48,273 bases of DNA from Bacteroidaceae bacterium. GTDB taxonomy: Bacteria; Bacteroidota; Bacteroidia; Bacteroidales; Bacteroidaceae. The stretch is taken from NCBI GenBank assembly GCA_017615835.1, contig JAFZZI010000026.1, forward strand, positions 1-48,273, read 5' to 3'. This document shows positions 41,892 through 48,273 of this stretch, in pieces. A program made the translations under genes and the position numbers. The notes beneath the pieces are model-generated. The model was not told the DNA's origin. It worked only from the letters and a program-made list of their open reading frames with translations, and made no database searches. How positions within the stretch are numbered: the stretch's first letter is position 1; every line of letters begins with the position of its first letter.

Positions 41892-44567
41892 ATGAAGAAA
41901 CTCAGAGTTTTTTCGGCATTGCTGCTGATGCTGCCCCTGTTCGTCATGGGGCAGTCAGCTGCCATGCTGTCGCTCGCCCAGGGCGAGATCAACAGGCGCG
42001 GCCTTGACGAGACCGAGGTGCGTGCCCGCCTCCTCCAGGAGGGCATCGACATCGACAACGTCGCCCCCACGGAGTACCAGAGCTACCGCGGCCGCATCGT
42101 CTCCATCCTTGACGCCATGCAGGCCGAGAAGCGGGCGGAGAACGCCGCTGCCGCCTCGCCGGCAGTGCTTCCCGCCGCGATAACGGCCGACGAGATACCC
42201 GAGACCACCATCCAGGAGGCTGAGGCCGAGGCCGAGATCCGCGTCTTCCAGGCCGAGAACGCCGAAGCCCACGACTCCGACATCTACGGCCACGCCCTGT
42301 TCACCAACCAGACGCTCGACGTGTTCCGCACCACCGACGGGGCGCAGGCTCCCGACTCGTACGTCCTTGGCGAGGGCGACGAGGTGCACATCTCCATCTT
42401 CGGCGACAGCCAGAAGGAGATACACCAGCGCATCGGTGCCGACGGCGCCATACAGCCCGAGGGAGCCAACAGGATCTTCCTCAAGGGCATGACCCTTGCG
42501 CAGGCCCGCACGGCCATCCGCAACAACCTCTCCAGCCACTACTCCTTCCGTCCCGACCAGATAGCCGTCACCATCACCACCGCCCGCACCCTTACCGTCA
42601 ACATCTACGGCGAGGTGGGCACGGCCGGCGGCTTCACCATCTCGGCACTGAACACGGCGTTCAACGCCCTGTCCGCCGCGGGCGGCCCCACCCGTATCGG
42701 TTCGGTGAGGAACATCCGCCTCATCAGCGGCAGCAGCAGCACCGTCATCGACCTGTACGACTTCATGAAGAACCCGAAGAACAGGTCGCACGCCGCCCTG
42801 CACAACAACGACATCCTGTTCGTCCCCGTTGCGCAGAAGGTCGTGCGCATAGAGGGAGCGGTGAACCGCCCCATGCGCTACGAGATGTCGGGCAGTGAGG
42901 GCCTCAGCGAGCTCATCGACTTTGCCGGCGGTCTCCGCTACGACGCGTACCCCGAGTTCGTCCAGGTGGAGCGCACGGAGAACGGCGAGAAGAAGTACCT
43001 GGAGTACAACCTGTCGGCAGTGCTGTCGGGCCGCCAGAAGGTAGGCCTCGAGAACGGCGACGTCGTGAGGGTGAGGGAGTCCAACGTCCCGATGGAGAAG
43101 TATGTCGCCGTGGAGGGCAGCGTCTATTATCCCGGCCGGTACGACCTTGACGAGAGCCCAACCCTCGGGGTGCTCGTGGAGAAGGCCAAGCCCACCTACT
43201 ACACCAAGACTGACTACGTCTTCGTGGAGCGCACGCGCCCTGACAACACCGTCGAGGTGCTCACCGTCCCCTTCCCCTCGCAGGGCAGCGCCGGCGAGGG
43301 CTTCGTGCTGCAGGAACGCGACAGGGTGCGCGTACTCGAGCAGGCCGACTACCGCGACGTGGAGCAGATAGAGGTGAGCGGAAGGGTGAGGCGTCCCTTC
43401 ACCCGTGACTTCAGGCTGGACGACCGCATGACGGTGGCGCAGGCCATAGAGTATGCCGGAGGGCTGAGGGAGAGCGTCTATCCCGTGGCTTACATCTTCC
43501 GTCGCGACCTGAAGAACAGGGACAGGATGCAGTACATCAAGGTCGATCTCGGCAGGGACGGCGAGATGCTACTGCAGCCGGGCGACAGGCTGAACGTGTA
43601 TGACAACTCCCTGTACACCAACGTCGGAGAGATACGCATAAGCGGGGCGGTGAGGGAGCCGTTCGGCACGGCGTTCGACGAGTCGATGACCGTGCACGAC
43701 CTGATAATGATGGCGGGAGGCTTCGAAATCAGCGCAGCCTACAACAGGGTCGAGGTGTTCAGGCTGAACCTCTCAATGACCGAGCAGGTGGAGCTGGACA
43801 TGGTGACGCTGGCCGTTGACGGCGACTACAACGTGATAAGCCCGGAGGGGTTCCAGCTGCAGCCGTACGACCACGTGGTGGTACGCAGGACGCCGAACTT
43901 CACCACGGGACGCACCGTGGAGGTGAACGGACGCGTTAAGTACCCGGGAGTGTATGTCCTGGAGGACAGTAAGACGCAGTTGTCGCAGGTGATTGAGATG
44001 GCAGGCGGACTGCTGGACGATGCCGACCCGTATGCAAGGCTGTTCCGCACATACCGCAACCGCGGCAGCATAGGGCTGAACATGAAGGATGTGATGAGCA
44101 ATAAGAAGAGCATGAGGAGCAACCCGCTGCTCATGGACGGCGACGTCATCAACATAGTACGCCAGGAGAACACGGTGGAGATACACGAGACCGGCACCTT
44201 CATGTCGCAATATACTCCCGACGACTACGACCCGACAGGTGTCAGCCTCATATATAACGGCAAGCACAATGCCGCATGGTACATCAGGCACTATGCCGGA
44301 GGGTTCGAGAAATACGCCGACCGCAACAGTGTGACGGTGACGCTGCCCAACAACCAGATGGAGGGGACGAGGAGGATAATGGGAATCCGCAAGTACCCGA
44401 AGGTTGAACCCGGAAGCGTGATAACGCTGAGGCGCGATGCAGAGAAACTGGAGAAGGCGGCGGAGCCGAAGGAGAAGAAGGAGATTAACTGGGGACAGGT
44501 GGTCTCGGGAACGCTGGGAACGCTGACTTCGATAACCTCGATAATCGTACTGCTCAACAAGATGTAA
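41892..44567 (+). CDS. wza: outer-membrane polysaccharide export protein, SLBB type (Wza-like)
   Basis: 891 residues, much longer than E. coli Wza (about 380). A signal peptide (MKKLRVFSALLLMLPLFVMG) is followed by a PES domain at about 150-230 (YVLGEGDEVHISIFGDSQ, then GADGAIQPEG). Successive SLBB domains then repeat motifs of the kind 'V.GEV..AG.F' and 'G.DRLNVYDN': clear copies start near 237, 320, 405, 495, 575 and 670. A hydrophobic C-terminus (SGTLGTLTSITSIIVLLN) may insert in a membrane. The gene is strikingly GC-rich (many lines over 60 percent), unlike its neighbours. It would form the export channel working with the chain-length protein that follows. Confidence 0.94.
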   Translation: MKKLRVFSALLLMLPLFVMGQSAAMLSLAQGEINRRGLDETEVRARLLQEGIDIDNVAPTEYQSYRGRIVSILDAMQAEKRAENAAAASPAVLPAAITADEIPETTIQEAEAEAEIRVFQAENAEAHDSDIYGHALFTNQTLDVFRTTDGAQAPDSYVLGEGDEVHISIFGDSQKEIHQRIGADGAIQPEGANRIFLKGMTLAQARTAIRNNLSSHYSFRPDQIAVTITTARTLTVNIYGEVGTAGGFTISALNTAFNALSAAGGPTRIGSVRNIRLISGSSSTVIDLYDFMKNPKNRSHAALHNNDILFVPVAQKVVRIEGAVNRPMRYEMSGSEGLSELIDFAGGLRYDAYPEFVQVERTENGEKKYLEYNLSAVLSGRQKVGLENGDVVRVRESNVPMEKYVAVEGSVYYPGRYDLDESPTLGVLVEKAKPTYYTKTDYVFVERTRPDNTVEVLTVPFPSQGSAGEGFVLQERDRVRVLEQADYRDVEQIEVSGRVRRPFTRDFRLDDRMTVAQAIEYAGGLRESVYPVAYIFRRDLKNRDRMQYIKVDLGRDGEMLLQPGDRLNVYDNSLYTNVGEIRISGAVREPFGTAFDESMTVHDLIMMAGGFEISAAYNRVEVFRLNLSMTEQVELDMVTLAVDGDYNVISPEGFQLQPYDHVVVRRTPNFTTGRTVEVNGRVKYPGVYVLEDSKTQLSQVIEMAGGLLDDADPYARLFRTYRNRGSIGLNMKDVMSNKKSMRSNPLLMDGDVINIVRQENTVEIHETGTFMSQYTPDDYDPTGVSLIYNGKHNAAWYIRHYAGGFEKYADRNSVTVTLPNNQMEGTRRIMGIRKYPKVEPGSVITLRRDAEKLEKAAEPKEKKEINWGQVVSGTLGTLTSITSIIVLLNKM

Positions 44568-44578
44568 ACCGCCGTGCC

Positions 44579-45727
44579 ATGACAGAATATGACAACACCC
44601 CCATGGTGGAGGAAGAGGAGGAAGGGATAGACTTCCTGAAACTGCTGAGGCAACTGCTCAGGGGCTGGAAGACCGTTGCCGTGACCACGGCCGTCTTCAC
44701 GGTGCTGGGACTGGTGGCGGCGCTCACGATGAAGAAGCAATATACTGCATCTACCGTAATTGTGCCACAACTGGGCAGTTCGTCATCCTCGTCATCGCTC
44801 AGCAGCCTGGCATCGCTGGCAGGCATAGACATGACAAAGACATCAGGCTCGGAACTGTCGCCGCTGATTTACCCGCAGATAGTAGAGAGCGTGCCGTTCA
44901 GGCTGGAGATGCTCTACACTCCTGTACACTACGAGAAGTGCGACACCGCGATATGCATGTTCGACTATGCCCGTGATTACGGGGGGATATCGGTAATTGA
45001 CACGGTGATAAAATATACAGTGAAGCTGCCGTTCGTGATACTTAACGCCATACGCAGTAAAGATGAGCCGGTTGAACTTGACAACATTCTGGATTCTGAT
45101 GCCGTCCGTCCTGTTGAGATAAAGAAGGAAGAAGAGAACTTTATAGAGATTTTAAAGGAACGGATAAGACTTTCGGTTGATAATAAAGAGGGGTATCTGA
45201 CTTTGACGGTTAAAGGCGACGAGGCCTTGCAGACCGCTGAACTCTGCATCAAGGCTCAGCAGTTGTTGCAGAATGAGATTACTCGCCTACGCACAGAGAA
45301 GACTCAGGCAGAACTGAAATATATTCAGGCCCGCTACGAAGAGGTGAAGGAGGAAACAGAGTTCTATCAGGATGAGTTGGCGAGGATTGTTGACAGGGCA
45401 AAGGACATGACGACCACAAGTGCCAAGATAGAACAAAATCGTTTGCAGAGCAAGTATAACACTGCCAACTCAGTCTATCAAGAACTGGCCAAGCAGTTGG
45501 AGCAGGCAAAGCTGGCGGTGAAGAAGGATACTCCGGTATTCACTGTTGTAAAGCCTGTAACGTTACCTATAAAATCTTCTAACAGCCGTTTGAAAGTGCT
45601 TATTATATGGTCATTTTTTGGCTTTATAGTCAGTTGTGGCATAGTGCTGGCACGCGGATACTGGCCAATGCTGAAGGAAAAGTGGCTTGCCGAATATGAA
45701 GATGTGTGCGACAACTCTGTTGAATGA
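44579..45727 (+). CDS. wzz: chain-length determinant, Wzz/PCP-like
   Basis: 382 residues with the PCP layout: cytoplasmic start, helix 1 at about 32-53 (WKTVAVTTAVFTVLGLVAALTM), then a periplasmic coiled-coil region (residues about 200-320, rich in K/E/Q) and helix 2 at about 338-360 (LIIWSFFGFIVSCGIVLA). The proline-rich stretch FTVVKPVTLPIKSSNSR precedes helix 2, as in Wzz. There is no C-terminal tyrosine kinase domain. It controls repeat number with the Wzy at 24783. Overlaps the MBL gene by 4 bases. GC content falls through this gene. Confidence 0.9.
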   Translation: MTEYDNTPMVEEEEEGIDFLKLLRQLLRGWKTVAVTTAVFTVLGLVAALTMKKQYTASTVIVPQLGSSSSSSSLSSLASLAGIDMTKTSGSELSPLIYPQIVESVPFRLEMLYTPVHYEKCDTAICMFDYARDYGGISVIDTVIKYTVKLPFVILNAIRSKDEPVELDNILDSDAVRPVEIKKEEENFIEILKERIRLSVDNKEGYLTLTVKGDEALQTAELCIKAQQLLQNEITRLRTEKTQAELKYIQARYEEVKEETEFYQDELARIVDRAKDMTTTSAKIEQNRLQSKYNTANSVYQELAKQLEQAKLAVKKDTPVFTVVKPVTLPIKSSNSRLKVLIIWSFFGFIVSCGIVLARGYWPMLKEKWLAEYEDVCDNSVE

Positions 45728-46335
45728 TGCTTCATGCCGACTACATAGTCAACCACATATTCTCTTCGAGGACATACGTGCTTACCGCAGACGGTACTGA
45801 CGATGTGTGGCTTGTTGACTGCGGCGACATTGACAGGGTGCTGGACAACATAGGCGACCGGATGATAATGGGTGTGCTGCTGACGCACGCCCATTTTGAC
45901 CATATATATGGTCTGCCCGGATTGCTGAAGGTTTTTCCCGACTGTGTGATTTATACCAACGAGTTCGGTATTAAGGCTTTGCAGGATGCTAAGCTGAACA
46001 TGTCGAAGTATCATGGTATGCCGGTAGTGTTAGATGGCAATGCGGTGCGTATGAAGGTGTGCGGTGACAGTGAAAGGATAGCGATGTTTGACGGTGTGAG
46101 TGCAGTCTGCTACGAAACGCCGGGACACAATCCGTCTTGCCTGGCTTTTGAGGTGGGTGAGTGGTTGTTTACAGGTGACGCTTATATACCCGGTACGCCT
46201 GTCGTGACGATTCTGCCCTATGCGGACAAGGCAAAGGCCAAGGAGTCCGTAGAACGCATACTGAAACTTGCCGAGGGAAGGACCGTAATGCCTGGCCACG
46301 ATGACCAGCCGCCTGAATGGAGGTTGTCAATCTGA
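45724..46335 (+). CDS. metallo-beta-lactamase-fold hydrolase
   Basis: 203 residues, a compact MBL enzyme. The zinc motif is His55-x-His57-x-Asp59-His60 (LTHAHFDHIYG). The later ligands are in CYETPGHNPSCLAFEVG (His near 138), GDAYIPGT (Asp near 156) and MPGHDDQPPEW (His near 194). It resembles glyoxalase II-like proteins and may hydrolyse a thioester or lactone-type intermediate. Its 4-base overlap with wzz and proximity to the aminotransferase suggest a conserved locus tail. A truncated second copy of the same gene lies at 47971-48273. Confidence 0.93.
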   Translation: MMLHADYIVNHIFSSRTYVLTADGTDDVWLVDCGDIDRVLDNIGDRMIMGVLLTHAHFDHIYGLPGLLKVFPDCVIYTNEFGIKALQDAKLNMSKYHGMPVVLDGNAVRMKVCGDSERIAMFDGVSAVCYETPGHNPSCLAFEVGEWLFTGDAYIPGTPVVTILPYADKAKAKESVERILKLAEGRTVMPGHDDQPPEWRLSI

Positions 46336-46386
46336 TTGGATAGGGTTTTTGAAAAGGATTAAATTTTTAAGATATAAGGCGCGAAT
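46336..46386. other. short intergenic spacer
   Basis: 51 bases between the MBL and DegT genes. AT-rich sequence with GATATAAGGCGCGA just before the ATG. No promoter or terminator is convincing. Confidence 0.3.
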
Positions 46387-47721
46387 ATGAGCGACAGAAA
46401 GAGAATTTATCTGTGTCTGGCTCACATGAGTGAGGCTGGCATAGAGCAGAAGTACATAAAGGAGGCATTCGACACGAATTGGGTGGTACCGCTTGGACCG
46501 AATGTGAACGGATTCGAGAAGGACTTGGAAGAGTTTGTGGGCGAAGGAAAGCGTGTAGTGGCTCTCTCAGCAGGAACGGCTGCGGTTCATCTTGGACTGT
46601 TGAATTGCGGTGTTGGGCCTGGTGACGAAGTGATTGTGCAGAGTTTTACTTTCTGCGCTTCATCACACCCTATTACGTATCTTGGAGCGAAACCGGTGTT
46701 TGTGGATTCGGAGAAGGAGACCTGGAACATGGATCCGGAATTGCTGGAAGAGGCTATCAAGAACCGCATTGCCAAGACGGGCAAGACTCCTAAGGCAATT
46801 GTGCCTGTAGCACTGTATGGTATGCCGTATCGCATCGATAAAATCATGGAGATAGCCGACCGCTATGAGATTCCTGTGGTGGAGGATGCTGCGGAGGGTT
46901 TCGGATCGAAGTTCAAAGGACAGGTGCTGGGTACATTCGGTAAATATGGTGTGCTGAGCTTTAATGGCAATAAGATGATTACGACCAGCGGTGGCGGTGC
47001 GCTGATTACCGCTAACGAGAATGAGTGGCGGGAGATTATGATGTATGCTACCCAGTATCGTGAGAGTTATCCTTACTACCAGCATGAGAAGATTGGTTAC
47101 AACTACCGCATGAGTAACATCTGTGCGGGTATCGGTCGAGGACAGATGACTGTAGCCAACGACCATATTGCTCATCATAAGCATGTCCAGAAGCTTTACG
47201 AGGAGTTGCTGAATGAAGTCCCTGGAATACACGTTCACAGTCAGCCTGATACAGGTGAGTACGACTCTAACTATTGGCTCTGCACTATAACAATTGATCC
47301 TGAAGTTAAGATTAAGGGTCAGGAGAATGCATACAAAACCGTCGTTACCGGAGCCGTGGGTGGCGCAGCCGGTGTGATTCACGCTGCTTCATCGGCCGTT
47401 ACTGACTGTCAGCCCAATGAGAATGTGGAGGCTCTTCGTGTTTTCATGGATCAGGCCGGTATTGAAGCTCGCCCCGTATGGAAGCCTATGCATAAGCAGC
47501 CTGTGTATAACCGCGGTGCAGCACAGACAGGACACGGTGTGGTTGAGAGCGACGGTGTCTGTCAGACGTACGGTATCTGGGAAGGGCCTGCCGGCATCGC
47601 CTATGTGAACGGTGTCTCGGAGGCCATCTTCAAAGTGGGTATGTGTCTGCCTGCCGGCCCTTATGTAACTGACGAGGACGTGAAATACATTGTGGAAACG
47701 ATTAAGAGCGCCATTGAGTAA
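46387..47721 (+). CDS. DegT/DnrJ/EryC1/StrS aminotransferase, PglE-like
   Basis: 444 residues, a PLP aminotransferase of sugar nucleotides. VVALSAGTAAVHLGLLNCGVGPGDEV is near 55-80. VEDAAEGFGSKF holds the cofactor aspartate near 164, and the Schiff-base Lys196 is in FNGNKMITTSGGGALI. An insertion at about 312-345 (VTGAVGGAAGVIHAASSAVTDC) makes it about 60 residues longer than typical family members. The family includes UDP-4-keto-6-deoxy-GlcNAc 4-aminotransferases (PglE), but the insertion leaves the substrate open. A strong terminator follows at 47735. Confidence 0.9.
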   Translation: MSDRKRIYLCLAHMSEAGIEQKYIKEAFDTNWVVPLGPNVNGFEKDLEEFVGEGKRVVALSAGTAAVHLGLLNCGVGPGDEVIVQSFTFCASSHPITYLGAKPVFVDSEKETWNMDPELLEEAIKNRIAKTGKTPKAIVPVALYGMPYRIDKIMEIADRYEIPVVEDAAEGFGSKFKGQVLGTFGKYGVLSFNGNKMITTSGGGALITANENEWREIMMYATQYRESYPYYQHEKIGYNYRMSNICAGIGRGQMTVANDHIAHHKHVQKLYEELLNEVPGIHVHSQPDTGEYDSNYWLCTITIDPEVKIKGQENAYKTVVTGAVGGAAGVIHAASSAVTDCQPNENVEALRVFMDQAGIEARPVWKPMHKQPVYNRGAAQTGHGVVESDGVCQTYGIWEGPAGIAYVNGVSEAIFKVGMCLPAGPYVTDEDVKYIVETIKSAIE

Positions 47722-47734
47722 TGAAAGGTTTCTT

Positions 47735-47769
47735 AAAAGGGGTATGGGCGTTTTGTCTATACCTCTTTT
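47735..47769 (+). terminator. terminator after the DegT gene
   Basis: AAAAGGGGTAT (47735-47745) pairs with ATACCTCTTTT (47759-47769), an 11-bp stem with one G-U pair and a 13-base loop. The T-rich 3' arm acts as the U-tract. It probably marks the end of the long locus transcript. Confidence 0.75.
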
Positions 47770-47840
47770 GGCCTCAAAGAAGACCAAAGGATTTCTAATG
47801 ATGCATGGTTTATATCGGTGTAAGGAAATGAAATAGGATA

Positions 47841-47869
47841 ACAGCTACGGTCAATACGACTGTGGCTGT
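47841..47869. terminator. second strong hairpin downstream of the locus
   Basis: ACAGCTACGGTC (47841-47852) pairs with GACTGTGGCTGT (47858-47869): a 12-bp stem with two wobble pairs and loop AATAC. Only a weak T-tract (TT) follows, so it may be a secondary terminator or a hairpin-type repeat. Confidence 0.55.
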
Positions 47870-47970
47870 TTGTGGCTAATATAGAAGCTTGTGAATCTAT
47901 CACGTAATAGAGCCTTATACGACGAGTTGTTCATGCAGATTGCACGGATACATGATGAGGTGACTTTTAG

Positions 47971-48273
47971 AGAATAGCGATGTATGACGGTGTGAATACA
48001 GTCTGCTACGAAACACCGGGTCACAATCCGTCGTGCTTGACCTTCGAGGTAGGTGACTGTCTGTTCACGGGCGACGCGTACATACCGGATACGCCGGTGG
48101 TGACGGTGCTGCCCCATGCGGACAAGGCCAAGGCGAGGGAGTCGGTGGAGCGCATACTGAAGCTGGCCGAGGGCAAGACCGTGATGCCCGGCCACGACGA
48201 CAGCCCACCGGAATGGAGTTTACGATATAGTTTAGAGGCATCAACGGTTCGCTTCAAGGGTCTAGTGCGCAAA
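47971..48273 (+). pseudogene. 5'-truncated second copy of the MBL-fold hydrolase, runs off the window
   Basis: From 47971 the frame reads RIAMYDGV, then CYETPGHNPSCL, FEVGDCLFTGDAYIP, PVVTVLPHADKAKARESVE and KTVMPGHDDSPPEW. This is a near copy of the C-terminal half of the MBL protein at 45724-46335. Upstream there is an in-frame TAG (47968-47970), and the HxHxDH half is missing. After PPEW the sequence diverges (SLRYSLEASTVRF) and is still open at the window edge. Nucleotide similarity over the shared part looks very high, so it arose by duplication or recombination. It is probably non-functional unless an alternative start is used, since the zinc-binding first half is absent. Confidence 0.8.

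Noticed and set aside
41955-42803. Long minus-strand open frame opposite the export gene
   Set aside because: It mirrors a GC-rich gene with clear SLBB domains. The translated product is V/G/R/D-rich and without domains, so it is a shadow.
47881-47977. Small plus-strand frame reading NRALYDELFMQIARIHDEVTFRE
   Set aside because: It looks protein-like but has no start codon, belongs to no family I know, and ends at the MBL copy junction. Recorded only as a possible gene fragment.

Overview
The window reads as a Bacteroidales chromosome (Bacteroides, Phocaeicola or Prevotella type), inferred from several signs. There are TTTG-N18/20-TAnnTTTG promoters. An HU-like protein with a beta-rich C-terminal extension sits beside a small membrane protein and a zinc amidase. 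DUF3791/DUF3990-type remnants are present, and the polysaccharide operon is very long and unidirectional. Species cannot be assigned from sequence alone.

Left flank (1-7528): a decayed accessory zone. It holds fragments of ATPase/RecG-like genes on the minus strand, several short repeats, a WYL-domain regulator (3060-3899, plus strand), a convergent minus-strand trio (HU-like protein, small membrane protein, amidase; 5636-3984), a 22-bp-spaced repeat array, a small OB-fold-like gene and a wrecked DUF3791/DUF3990 pair.

Central locus (about 7529-47721, all plus strand, genes mostly overlapping or under 30 bp apart): a Wzx/Wzy-type capsule or exopolysaccharide locus with flippase (9060), polymerase (24783), initiating phosphosugar transferase (41097), SLBB outer-membrane export protein (41892) and chain-length regulator (44579). 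The first block (8115-14470) resembles a dTDP-deoxyaminosugar route: RmlA, an FdtA/QdtA-like cupin, a 2,3-dehydratase, a Gfo/Idh/MocA reductase and a DegT aminotransferase. RmlB is not in the window.

Two embedded metabolic blocks are unusual for a capsule locus. Block 1 (14522-24790) has ATP-grasp, a PLP enzyme, an exported serine hydrolase, GNAT, ACP, two SDRs, a split transketolase, a second ACP, an AMP-ligase and a KASIII. Block 2 (27526-36668) has a U32-like TIM barrel, a CitE-like aldolase, an aldo/keto reductase, MmgE/PrpD, a phosphonopyruvate/sulfopyruvate-decarboxylase-family enzyme and a two-subunit class I fumarase-like hydratase. These are followed by a third ACP, a left-handed beta-helix acyltransferase and a second AMP-ligase. 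My inference is that these blocks build one or more non-standard acyl groups on carrier proteins and attach them to aminosugars of the polysaccharide. Only one clear glycosyltransferase plus the initiating transferase are present, so the repeat unit may be short but heavily decorated.

Right flank (45724-48273): an MBL-fold hydrolase, a DegT/PglE-like aminotransferase, hairpins, and a 5'-truncated second copy of the MBL gene that runs off the window. The GC-rich export gene at 41892-44567 contrasts sharply with the AT-rich genes to its left, which supports a mosaic locus with conserved edges and an exchanged core.
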